Shown here: one piece after another, positions 1-11,651 of the stretch
Numbering within the stretch: position 1 is the stretch's first letter
How the letters are laid out: each line of letters opens with the position of its first letter
Origin: Styela clava
Lineage: Eukaryota > Chordata > Ascidiacea > Stolidobranchia > Styelidae
Direction of reading: 5' to 3'
Length of the DNA stretch: 64,000 nucleotides
NCBI RefSeq assembly: GCF_964204865.1
Contig: NC_135251.1
Coordinates: 17,236,001 to 17,300,000, forward strand
Notes under the pieces: model-generated
Seen by the model: the letters and a program-made list of their open reading frames with translations, nothing else
What the model was told of the DNA's origin: nothing
The model's database searches: none
Made by a program: the position numbers and the translations under genes

Positions 1-3000
1 TGGCTATGACGTCCTGTTACAATTTCAAATTTGTTATGAAATCTGTTTTAACATATTTTAACAAAGATTTCATTTTATTTTAATTATTGTTTATTCAGTT
101 TTTTTTTACTTCATTTAGTAATGCTCCTGTAGAGGCAAACTATATACAGTACCAATAAATTCCCTTTGTGAATGGGAAAAATAAGAAATATTTGGCTATG
201 GATATTGCTATCCTTGTATATTATATTAAAAAGGTATGTTATATCAAATCAGAAACAGAATAAAAACTATGTGACCTTACTTTTGTAAATTCTTTAACAG
301 CTGGATAATACTGCCCCATAGTTGCAAGAGAAACTGCTTTCATGAACTGACATGGTTCATTGAATGGTTCGAGAGATGTGCAAGTCTAAGTTTGAATGAA
401 AATGAGTCAATATTACATCTGATGATACATTGGAAAGAAGATTCAACCAAGAAGAAGAAGAATCCCCTAATTTTGTTCAGAACCTTGTAAAAATATTATC
501 GTAATAGTTTTGCCACTGGTCATCTTTCAGTGTGAATCTTAATCACATAAGTGCATATGGTGGGAGCTGACTTCGATGACCGTACGGTCGTATCGCTCCC
601 TTCTGTCCATACCAAAACAATTTTATTGCTGTTGCTATTTTATTGATGACTGTATTTTTTGGTTGACGAATAAAATCTCTCTCTCTCTAATTAGGGAGTG
701 TGCAATCGTATGAAAATAGATGAAAGCATAATTCTGTTGTGAGTTGTGAGACCATAATCATGCAGAGTAGTGGGATGGATATGTTATGATATGATAAATC
801 TATCCGGTCAAGTTCTGATTCATAATCAACCAGTCTCACAAATCTACCAGGGCTAGGTATTTTATGTTTGGCATGAACATTTGCCAATAGCTTTTTGGAC
901 TTATTCTGTTTGACAATTCAGTCTTAAATAAATTCAAACCTATACAACTTAAGATAAATAGAATCAAATAAACGAGATCAAAAAAGTTGTGGTGGACAGA
1001 AAACAGGATAGTACGTGAAAGCTACAATTTTAGTGCTTGTTTTTACATTTTTATGTTCTTGTTTTTCTAGTTTCCAATACGAATTTTAAAATGAGTTTTC
1101 ACATGGGTGGGGCTGTTTTTGCTTTACAATTGAAGTTAAGCTAAAGCGTCCTATCAGCAGCAAATTGTGTGACAACCCCATTGGCCACATGCCCGACAGA
1201 TAGCACCAGAAAGAGGGGCACCCTCTCCAACCTTAATAGAGTGGTCATGAAATTGAGGTTGTTTGCGCCCAAGTACTTTTGGTAAGAATTTTTGGGAACA
1301 AAAAAATCAAACCTTGAAAGATTGTAGAGCATCATCAGCATCCCCATGATTGTATTGTAAATGTCCTTTATAACGATATGATCTTGCATCGGTTGGATTT
1401 ACAGACAATGCTTTGTTGAAATTTTCTATTGCCAAATCGAACTCTCCCAGTTCCCTGTCAAATATAGATGGTAAATTAAGCAATAAAAGAACACATTTGC
1501 AAACCAAATGAAATATCAGAACATGCATAATCAACTATTGAATTTCTACCTGTATGCTTGGCCCAAGCTTTGTATCACCTCTGTATAGTCTGGTTTCAAT
1601 TTTAGAATATCCTGTTATATAAATAAGGTATAAATGGCATATAACTCGAGAAAAATTAGTCTGTAAGGAATCGAATATTCCAATCGATTCAAAATTGGTT
1701 ATATTCGATGTAGCAATTCAGGATTTTAGGGATAATTCAGAATATTTTAAACTGAAAACTTGCTTATTAATCTCAAGCAGGTCACTCAAACCTTGTTTAA
1801 CTTTTGATCAAACAAGAGAGTAACGCTCAAATATATGGACACGAAGATCAAAACATAGTACGGATATCTAATTTTTAACACTACCGATACAAAAAGCGTG
1901 GTCTAGGCGACTTCGACAGACTACTAGATCACAATGGCCACAACTAGAGGTGGAAACTCAAATTTCATGAATTTGCATTGATTTCTTTTAAATTCTCCAT
2001 TAAAACCAGTTTAGCATATATATTACATATTTCATATAAGAAACTAATATTTCAAAATGTATTCATACTAGTACTTCATTCAACTTTGGCTATTGATGGC
2101 TATTAGATTCCAAAGCAATTGGATAAAATAATTTCTCGGTAAAGAAAAGCAATGCATACAGTAACTTCCACAAGTCAGTTTATTATACATTTGCATAAAT
2201 ACAGTAATCCATATTTTTGAATGCAATGAATGACCGAAATAAAAAAATGTTTTTTTCTTATCAAAAATAATAACAAACCTGAAACAAAGTTATGGATTCC
2301 TTCAATCGACCCATATGATAAAGACAAAGAGCTTGATAATGCATTGCTACTGGTTGATCTGGTGTATTATCTAGCGACTTTTGAAAATCATCATGAGCTT
2401 TGCTATATTCCTGAAATAAAACAGTGTTTCCCAAACGGGGAGGAACTTTACTGTTTTTGTAGAAAAAAATTCACTTTTTATCACAATTATACTAATATTG
2501 TCTAGCTCAGGGATATTGAACCCTGTTTAAAGAATGATGAACATTTTCAAAAATTATTTTTTGTGCATTGTTGTCAGTAGCTGCATACTATAGTAGTTCT
2601 AGTATAGTAGCACATATTCTAGATTGAATTAAAGATAATTTGCTGTCAATTTTATTTCTGAAAAGTCAGTATGCTTTTTGCATTGATTCGTGGATTGGCA
2701 GGTCACCGAAAAAAACAAGAGTAGTAACCTGCAGGTAGCGGTCCTCATCCATGGCCTAGCTATTATTACCATTGTAAATTGGACACATTATAAGGATGAA
2801 AATCGGTGCGATTTATGTGCATTGTTAGGTAATGATCCATTAAAAAAGGAACAACAGATGGTAATCAAATCGTTACGTATGTATAGTGAGGGTAGGATAA
2901 ATAGTTTCAAATTAGTCAAAGAGAGAAATGTATGAAAAAGCACAGAAACTGCTGGGTTGTTTTCTGCTGGGTTATTTTCCCTTTTTCTAGGATTCAAATT

Positions 3001-6000
3001 AAAATTAGGCATTAATATGTTCAAAAACACACTTATCTTGTTAATTGTAAATAAGGATACATTTTGCCAAGATATATATTAATCATATAGAAATTTACAG
3101 ACTAAATTTTTTATGGGCCGTTTCCAGACATCCATTTGAACAAGGCTCTGTATAAGCAACTTCTGACACATAATGTGCCACTATTTTTGATGGGAACCAC
3201 TAATTTTGTGAGTATTGAAATCTTTCTGATTGGGCATTGCCTACCCAAATTATCACACCTTTGGGTGTTGGAGTTGATGATCCTGGAGAGGGAATATGAA
3301 ATTTTTAGCTCGCGATGCTAACATAGTGGGGCATAATTCACGTTTAAATTCTCCAATAGCAAAAAATCATTCATAGCCAATCGAAAAAACAAAAATGAAT
3401 CATAATATTTGAAACAAAAAAATTACTTGGTGTATCTTACTCACCTCCAACAGAAACAATACACTTCCTCTGTGCATATAAATATTAGGATCTGATAAAT
3501 TGTTTTTTAAAATTCTTGAATAGTCATTATTTGCTTCATGTAATCGTCCCATTGCTTGATATACCTTGAAAAGAATAAGCATCTTATTTCTATGTACCTA
3601 ACTAAGACTGTGGAAACACCAAAAGTTTTTACAGATTTATGTATTATTTTATATACCAATGACACATTGCCAAGCAGTGTTTCTGTTCTGTTATGAATCA
3701 TACATGTTGGCACAATGTCGTCCTCAACTGACTCCAAATTATAGTAGAGGTGTTCAATGAAAACTTGCCCACAGAAGAGATTTGAAACCATATTTGATTC
3801 AAACCATATATATACAAAATTTGGGAGGATTTTAAGATTCACACAAAATTAAAATAAATATTGTGCATGCCACATCAGTGGTCGAAGATTTAACAACTGC
3901 ATTTTTAATTGAAATTAATATTTTAATGGATGTTAAGAATTTAGACAGTCCTACTCTATTTCAGTTATTTATATCACAAATGAGTTAAGATGTGAGCTTA
4001 TAAAAGCGAATGAGAAATACAGGGTGAACCCAAAAACAGAAATCGGGTCATTTGGAACATATTATTGGAGAAGATACCTTTTGTGCAAAGAATCCTGGAT
4101 TACTGAAAGTTTTGGGTACAATCATACATGAACAGAAGTCAAATAAATTTTCTTCATTTCATAGAAGTAATTGAGAAATTGATGGGTTCTGTTTCTTTGG
4201 GGTCACTGTGTGGTATAAAATAATCATTGAAAAACAAGGTTTTATTCACTCACTTCCGCTCTCCTTTCCAATATAGCAAGAGCAGCTTCTTCACTTTTAA
4301 TATACTTCAGAGCAGTATTGTAGTCATTCAATGCATTTTCTGCATTTCCTTGTTGTGACAATCCACTTTTTGCATATGCTAATGCTCTTCCATAGTAAAT
4401 GGCTGGACAGGAAACATCCTCCTTTTGTATCATGAAAATAGGAAAAGAATATTCAAATTATTTTTGAGCTTTCTCCACACAGAGGTTAGAAGCACAGAAC
4501 TGTTAATGTAATTACGTTATGATGGGCAGTTATCGCTGTAAAGATTCTTTTCTGGAGCGAAAAAGTAAACATAAAATAAAGTTGGTTTACTTATTATTCA
4601 CCCTCGGAATGTGTTACTCTCTTATGTGAAAATACATGCACGGATGTGACAATGTATATCACTGACAATCATTTATTAAATTGAATAAGTTGTCTTATTT
4701 CCATGTAGTGGCTGCATCAGTTTATTCCACTAAAGATAAACAAACCCCATGACAGAATATTCAAACAAATATTCTTTTGATTCATTCAGAGATATATATA
4801 TAATATGAAGTCCTATAACAGGTAAAAAGTACCAGTGACATCTTGTTGTAATGATTGTATGCTTCGGTTGGATATCCCATTGCAACTAAGATGATGCCAA
4901 CAGCTGAAATAAAACATATAACTTAAATACAAACAGCATTATTTCGGCCTCTCATCTGGTAATGTCTATGCAGAATATGCAGATAGTTAACCAATTATTC
5001 ATTGCAGATGTATGGACTTGATAATGGAGGAAGCCATAACCAAACAGAGGTTACATAGACCATCCTATGATGATGAGTCCATCAATTATCTCGCATATGA
5101 TCAATCCTCACAAGATTTAAATTCGCAAGTCCGCGCGTAGTCAGATGTGCCATGACAAACGTGATTTCTTAAAGATTATTCAGCCATTAAACCAAGCAAT
5201 TTGAAAAAAATTCTTCTGTGTTATTTATTTATTGTCTGTGTCATAAAAATAAATGTTATATGAAATACACATTCTTATCATTGACAGTGAAATTAACTAA
5301 AAATAAAAACTGACCTAATTCTTCACTGTTTCTTCCATCACTGCATTCAACAGGAAGCAACTTATTTTTAACCAGTTCATTAGCGAAATGCTGAAATTTA
5401 GAATATATATAAATAAGCACAGTTGATTAAAAAAAATCTTCAATGTTAACTTTTACTGCATGGGCATATAATTCGAATAATCCCCCTTACAGAAATGGGC
5501 CATTGATTCAAAAAAGCACAATCTCTATTCTAGTTCGACAATCAAGCCAAACAAATGTCTTCACAAAAGTTATATTTAACCAACAAAAATACCAGAAACC
5601 GAAGCAAAGACATTGTAATTTAAAAATAAACACTCACACGAATAACGTCATAATTCAATTTATCAGGAGGACATTTGACATCACGATATGAGAGTGATTT
5701 ATAGACAGAAGGTCCTAGAATAGAAGGACCATCCCCACCCATCGACCATTCTTCTCGTGAAGGAGCTAATGTAGGTTCAAGGCATGATTTGGGAAGATAG
5801 ATGACATGATCAGACATCCGTCCATACCCTGTTCAATGAAAGGAAAATAATTTACAAACATGCAGCAGTTGCAGTTGGAAAAGAGAATATAAAGGGGGCA
5901 GAAATGGGAATATGCTTGTCTTTTGACTTGTCTTTCGTTGAAAATATGACTAAAGAAATACCGTAGTCTTTTTGTGTTAAAAATAAACCGTTCAAAACAT

Positions 6001-6990
6001 ATGATCGTTAGTTTGCCTTTCAAGATTAAAATATGAAACTGGAACTATTTTATTTTCGTTTTGAAGTCAAGGGCCAATTATTAAATGATGTCTCATGATA
6101 ACTGCTTCTCTGACATTTACCGCTTTGACATTGACTCTTTTTCACAAACGTGTTACAAAGTTTCCATAAGATTTTGATTTTTCTGAACAAACATTGAGTG
6201 GCAATATGACAGTACGAGTTATATTTCAGGACTTTTTACTCATTCAACAAGATATTTCTGTTTTCCCTTCGATCGGGTTGCCTTATTACTGTATTAGTTT
6301 GAATATGAAAATCCTATCCTGCTGAAAAGCTATATCTGCTTCGAAGTAAGATGTGCCATCTACGGGTCTATTGCACACTATGCTGTTATTGCAATATTGG
6401 AAGAAAATAGTCCAGCAGGTGGAGAGAAATACATCAGTCAGTCAGCTCAAGTCATTAATTACAGAATTAGATAAAGTATTGGACAAATTCACAGGCAAAA
6501 GCTGAACTAACAAACAGACAAAAGCGAGAATATCGGTCGAAGACCGAAAACTCATCGATCGAAACTGCGGTTTCGATTCATTACTCTATAGTGACACCGC
6601 GTGTCCCATCACAAATTAATTACCAACTCGTTAATTATACGACATAATTCATCCAAAATCAATAGGCTTCTGGTCCGAGATATGATGAATGCACATGCGA
6701 AATTTAGAGCAGATTCATCCTCGCTTTTGTGAGATATCCGTGCATCTAACAGACAGACAAATACCTATCAACATACTTACCGATCAAGATTGATAAGTAA
6801 TAAATGATAATAATGAAAGCCAGATATCTCAGTATTTGTATTTGTGTGTTGACTTACCTATGAAAACCCTGGACAGTACTTGTATATTGTGATCATCATC
6901 ACCCGCACTTTGTTTGCATGCTTCTGCACTAATACCAGCTGACACTAGTTTGAAACAGGCCACGAAGCACACGAGAATAGAGGGCTTCAT
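1..6990 (-). CDS. TTC13: TTC13-like tetratricopeptide repeat protein, 5' part (3' end off the left edge)
   Basis: Exons in transcript order: 6858-6990, 5638-5828, 5315-5390, 4833-4903, 4254-4421, 3445-3564, 2279-2410, 1550-1611, 1313-1454, 281-385, and probably the first bases of another at 1-13. All have GT-AG borders and compatible phases, and together give 400 codons without a stop. The start at 6990 (MKPSILVCF) was chosen because it opens a hydrophobic signal peptide. The in-frame upstream codon near 7047 lacks one. From about residue 130 the protein is a chain of TPR units. Stretches such as AIYYGRALAYAKSGL, MGRLHEANNDYSRIL and LGEFDLAIENFNKAL follow the order and spacing of vertebrate TTC13, which is about 860 residues, so roughly half is missing here. 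TTC13 is a poorly characterised secretory-pathway or extracellular-type TPR protein. The introns hold no other gene I can support; the one at 386-1312 contains a repeat tail. Confidence 0.85.
540..690. repeat. possible non-LTR retroelement 3' tail in a TTC13 intron
   Basis: A GC-richer block with a short inverted motif (GACCGTACGGTC) near 578 is followed by AATAAAAT and a CT run at about 677-688. This combination is typical of LINE or SINE 3' ends. No coding part is visible and no second copy was confirmed in the window. Confidence 0.3.
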
Positions 6991-7329
6991 AATAGTCCTA
7001 TCAACCCGCACATAGCATAATAGGCTAATCCTGACCCAACAGAACAACAGAAAGCGCTAGTCAAACCAAAACAAAACAAGCCGCAGGCAGAAAAGTAGGA
7101 AGAGAGATATCAAGAAATAGATGTCAGTAGGTAATGAGTGCTAACGCAAGTGACACCGAGACGGGTGCTCAAGCAAGATGCAAAAAGTGACGTAACAATG
7201 CTCCCCTTTCGCATCCGCTCAGACACTTTTTGGACACGTAGTGGACATAACGATCGTTTCAATATTATGTTGTTGTTGTTCTTGTTCTTGTTATCCTTGT
7301 TGTTGTTCTTTGACACGTTTTTAAAAAGT

Positions 7330-7500
7330 CGCTTTTCTCTTCGAATACTGGACCAATTGCTTTGAAATTTTCAGTGGTTGAAGATAAAATTTTTCTCCAG
7401 AAGGCTATTACTTTTTTTTTCGCTATGACGTCATCAAAATTATTGCCATTGGGTGGCGCTACGTGTCCATATATTTGAGCATAGCTCTCTTGTCTCACTA
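7330..7500. repeat. degenerate dispersed repeat, member 1
   Basis: It shares the ordered landmarks CCAATTGCTTT, AGAAGGCTATTACTTTT, a GTGGCG block and TATTTGAGCAT with 21960-22300, and more weakly with 24955-25175. No clear inverted ends or target duplication were found. Confidence 0.45.
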
Positions 7501-7879
7501 AGACAGATTTTCAAGCGTGGTCGTAAACATTACCTCGTTTTCGCGTTTTTGAACTCTATTCGTTAGTTTTCAGCTGTGTTTCGGAAACTTAAATATGAAT
7601 CAGATAATTCATGATCACTCTGTCTTCCTATGAGTTTTAATTTAATTTAAGTAATAAAAATTAATTCCATGGTTCTTAGTTTTTTACATTTGTCAAATTT
7701 GCATTCTCTCTAAGTTTTTCTTTATTTTTTCTTGTTGTCCTCTCATTTTCTCTCTTCAGTGCATTCTCTCGTGATAGTTATACATTTATTTTGTTAAATA
7801 ATCTGCACAGTAGCCTCAATTATGTATACTGCCGCAACTACTGGTATTCAGTAGTTGTGTCTTATTTAGTTACTTTTTT

Positions 7880-8050
7880 ATACTAACCTGCATCAGCTAG
7901 GTGTCGCTGCTTGAAGACCTTTATAGGTCCCTCGCGACCCTCCAGTCACACAATTAACATGATCAGTATATTTCGTTTGTTGTAACAGTTTTCTATATGC
8001 TTGTTTTTTGTGTTGACAAATGACAAATAAAAGATTGATTGATGGATTGA
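7880..8050 (+). repeat. possible LINE 3' end
   Basis: The segment ends in ACAAATAAAAGATTGATTGA followed by degenerate GATT repeats, a common form of non-LTR 3' end. No reverse transcriptase coding is visible upstream, so this would be a 5'-truncated relic. Confidence 0.35.
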
Positions 8051-8416
8051 ATTAGCGTAGAATTAGCTGTGATAGACTAGGCTAAAATTCTTTACCGGTA
8101 GTTTCAAAATACAGATTGTTGTATGCGATAAATCATAATGATGGTATGAAACACATACGCCATTTTACAGGCGCCAACTCGCAAAAGCACTCTTAAAATA
8201 GCCCCGAAAATTTTGCAATGGTAAAGTATGAGAAAAAATTTTCGGGGGTCAAAGGTCGGGGAAAGGTCCATAGCTGTTGAGAAATGAGAATGGGTAAACG
8301 ACTCACTTCAATGCGATATTACGTCCTTAAAATTCACTATCATGTAGTGACGTAGTCGCTGAAATTTCTTTCAGCGCCGAAAGTTGTTCTATACAAATTA
8401 TCGATATCCTTATTCC

Positions 8417-8944
8417 TAGGCTTACCATACGTCCCGGTTCAGCCGGGACAGTCCCGGTTTTAGCATGTTTTTCTGCCGTCCCGGCGATAGACTTAAATGT
8501 CCCGGTTTTGCAGTATGACAGTCATAATAGTTTTTCTATTCGATAATATTACAAAAAAAATTATTTTTAATGGAGGCAGCCGATTTACCAATGATTTGCG
8601 TCTCACTTCATGACATGAAGTATGAACCATGCGTTAATTTAACACCCAACTGTAATGTCGTTGAATCATCAAAATGCCGGAAACAAAGTGCAAGTTTTCT
8701 AATGAGTTTAAGAATGAGAACAATTCCCATTATTTGAAGCGAAGGCCAATAGAAAGAGAGAGTTTATTTTTATTTGTCAAACCGAGGATTTCGTAGTAAG
8801 ATTTACAGCTAATTTTGATGCCTGCAATCTACCCACAATGGTAGGAAAACGTTTAAACTATTACTAACCCCCAGAATCGAACCAAGTTTGACTTGTCCAA
8901 TCCGCGCCGTCCCGGTTTTTGGCTTCAGAGATATGGTAAGCCTA
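8417..8944. mobile_element. hAT-like element, 528 bp; holds the left end of the tandem unit
   Basis: Perfect 13-bp terminal inverted repeats (TAGGCTTACCATA at 8417-8429 and its complement at 8932-8944) are flanked by a perfect 8-bp target duplication CTTATTCC (8409-8416 and 8945-8952). Eight-base duplications fit the hAT superfamily. Both ends carry GTCCCGG-rich subterminal motifs. A short ORF from about 8673 (MPETKCKFSNEFK) resembles the start of hAT-type transposases but soon stops. The tandem unit begins inside it at 8647. Confidence 0.8.
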
Positions 8945-8994
8945 CTTATTCCCCATTCTTGACGTCTGTGCTGGGACCAACTCGTTCAGATCAA

Positions 8995-10588
8995 ATATAG
9001 AGGACTTGCACGGGTCACGTGACTTTGTTACTGGACGGCAATAAAACAAAATCGTCCATTTGGCTCCTGTCAGTTGCAAGTCGGATTATACGTTTCCGTT
9101 TTGTTTGGCTGTTGAAAATGGTTATTTCGTATTGTTCCGTTGGCTGCACGTATAGTATAGACTATAGACAACGAAATGGATCTTCAGTTATATTCCCCTG
9201 TTTTCAAAAGATCCGGAACGTCGCGCAATGTGGATATCATCTATTGGCAGATCTGCTTGGTGTCAAGTCCAGAAGCCATCTCACTTGTGTTTAACTGTTT
9301 GCGGACAGCACTTCGTTGATGGTGAGTCATCATGTGCCGTTATCGAATTTTTAAATATTCATAAGCTCCCTCATTTCAATGGAAAGCAGATGACAAACTA
9401 CTGTTATTGGTAGGCCTAGGCGTAGGCCTACTTGCAGACTTGACTCGTGTAAGGTATTAATCAATAATTGCCATAAGGTATTGTTTTCCTAGTTAGCAGG
9501 TAATCTATTAGTAATTGTGAAAAGTTGAATAGATAACTAAAGTTTAACGCCAGTGCTCATGCAAAAAATAACCAGAATTCAATTGAATTCGCCATCTAAG
9601 AGTACGCTCGCCACCGCATCTCTGATCCCACTGGGAGTTTCACAGCTTCCAATCCCATGCGGGGATAGTTATGTGCGAGTGGATTGCAGCTCTCCTCCCA
9701 CTGAGGGTGGTTCACACGACCGCTGGTCGATTACGACATCCCCCACCATCAAGTATATGCTTCTAAAACAAATAACTGGCTAACTAATCCCGACATAGAA
9801 ATGGTAATCGTACGATGCTGCACCTTGCAATCTGTCCCCAACCAATGATAAATTCTATCCTGAAAACTACCCACATTGGTAGGCATAGTTGCGTTTTAAA
9901 TTGAAAGAAATCTTCATTAATGGTCAAATTGGTCTGATTGTTTTGTTAGTTAGCAGGTAATTTATTACTGATCTGATACACAAACTTGGCACTGTCAAAT
10001 GATGATAAGTGTTTAATTTATTTTCAGGAAAAAGGGAAGATAACCCATTATCAGCTGCTTATATGTCCCATCGAAACACATGTAAGATGGCTTCTGGACT
10101 TGACACCAAGCAGTTCTGCCAATACAATAGGCAATGGATGATATCCACATTGCGCGACGTTCCGGATCTTTTAAAATTAGTGGAATATAACTGAAGATCC
10201 ATTTCGTTGTCTATACTATACGTACAGCCAACGGAACAATACGAAATAATCATTTTCAACGGTGACCGTACATTTGAACCTACGTACATTTGAACCCATG
10301 TGTATATTCGCGAGTTCAATCTATATGCGGGTGCTAAACCCATGGGTTAGGGTTAGTATGAGTTCAAATATCCGTAAAACAACAAAAATTTTCATAGGTG
10401 CAATAGTGTGCAGGTGCAATCGTCGTGGGTTCAAATGTACGTGGGTTCAAATGTAATGGAACCATTTTCAACAGCCAAACAAAACGGAAACGTATAATCC
10501 GACTTGCAACTGACAGGAGCCAAATGGACGTTTTTGTTTCATTGCCGTCTAGTAACAAAGTCACGTGACCCGTGCAAGTCCTCTATAT
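8995..10588. mobile_element. THAP-type DNA transposon relic with long inverted ends, copy 1
   Basis: Inverted repeats of about 300 bp lie at 8995-9290 and 10076-10588; the right arm is interrupted by a 203-bp MITE. The left arm encodes the first part of a THAP-like zinc finger (YCSVGCTYS, C-x4-C). A second frame just inside continues with LCLTVCGQHFVDG, which matches the C-x2-H-F end of a THAP domain. The two parts are in different frames, so the domain is broken. THAP domains are DNA-binding modules of P-element-like and related transposases. The interior 9295-10071 shows no intact transposase. Confidence 0.7.
10261..10463. mobile_element. 203-bp MITE, insertion A, copy 1
   Basis: It starts GGTGACCGTACATTTGAACC and ends with the complement of GGTTCCATTACATTTGAACC, so the inverted ends are imperfect and about 40 bp long. 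A perfect 9-bp target duplication ATTTTCAAC flanks it (10252-10260 and 10464-10472). The element sits inside the right arm of the THAP transposon. A 9-bp duplication suggests a Mutator-like mobiliser. Confidence 0.85.
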
Positions 10589-10769
10589 ACTACTACGTTC
10601 AGATACATCTTTAAAATATTTTTACTTGGTGTTTCATATCGCCGATAAGCGTTTAAAGCAAATACTAACCAAATGGAGCTTGTATATGTATGCAAATTTG
10701 TTTCAATATATATAAAATACATTGTGAAGATCAACAATGCATAAATATTTATGTAGGTAGATTCTAGAC

Positions 10770-11070
10770 CAGGCACGCTTTTTGGACCGGGTGCCAAAAA
10801 ATTTGTCTACTTAGACTGGCGGCCATGTAAGTGTGACGTAAAAAGTTACATTTTATAAACAATATTTACACTGTTACAAAAGCAAAAGTGGAAAACAGTG
10901 AGCCTCGTGCCAAAACGAAATATAATCCCAATCTCAACAAATTCCTTGAGCTATTTTTAGCCCAACATCAAAATTTGGTTTTAGTTTGGTTGTGGCAGCA
11001 TCATGCGGGCCAGACTGAACTACCCAACGAGCCGGATTTGGCCCGCGGGCCGTAGTTTGCTCATGTCATA
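10770..11070. mobile_element. hAT-like non-autonomous relic, copy 1
   Basis: It begins CAGGCACGCTTTTTGGACCG and ends in a GGCCCGCGGGCCGTAGTTTG block, the terminal pattern of many hAT (Charlie-type) elements. I could not find a clean 8-bp target duplication, so its ends are approximate. Confidence 0.5.
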
Positions 11071-11651
11071 TGTCTGTTGTAGACGGTTTGCACAAACGAG
11101 TTTGACTAACATTCACTGCCCAGGACGTAACCTGCAACAGCTGAGCTATGGCGCCATTGGTAACCAATTGCCACAGTTGCCCAGATATGAGGATATTTCT
11201 TTATACATTGACTTTGAATTAGATTCTGTGTAGCAACTAATAAAAACGACGGGAATGTTGTTAAACTACTGAGAGGGGTTCTACGTACAATTTGTGAAAG
11301 GCGTAATCATGTTCATTCTAACATTTGTCGTGAGTTGCATAAGCAAATACTCAAACTCATTCACCTAAACTCTCTCTACAAACAGTCACTAAAAATGTTG
11401 AGGTTTTCTATATACAACTTCTCTCTGTGTACTACGCTCTGTACAAGCAACTAAACGAAAATATGGGTGAGTTCATTCACATACCCCTTGAGAGCCAAGC
11501 TTCACCGACTGGCGCTACGTATAGATTTGCAAACCTATAACACAAGCCTACATTTTCTGGTTTTTAGTTTATTTATTCAATCAATAGACGAAAGAACATA
11601 TGCAGGAACAAATGACGAAATTGGCAAAAAAACACATCTAAACATTTAAAT
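11071..11651. other. 3' flank of RGS3-like gene, copy 1
   Basis: No gene is seen. On the minus strand AATAAA (11568-11573) lies about 80 bases past the RGS3-like stop and is a plausible poly(A) signal. Confidence 0.5.

Larger units (their letters stand above)
6991..8416. other. TTC13 upstream region and intergenic DNA, no gene seen
   Basis: It holds the presumed TTC13 promoter and 5' UTR, a GTT-rich run at about 7262-7312, one member of a degenerate dispersed repeat (7330-7500) and a retroelement-like tail (7880-8050). The small ORFs here have no recognisable domain and no supporting splice structure. Confidence 0.5.

Noticed and set aside
2690-2935. Plus-strand ORF of 81 residues in a TTC13 intron
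   Set aside because: No recognisable domain, no splice context and antisense to the gene; probably chance or old repeat.
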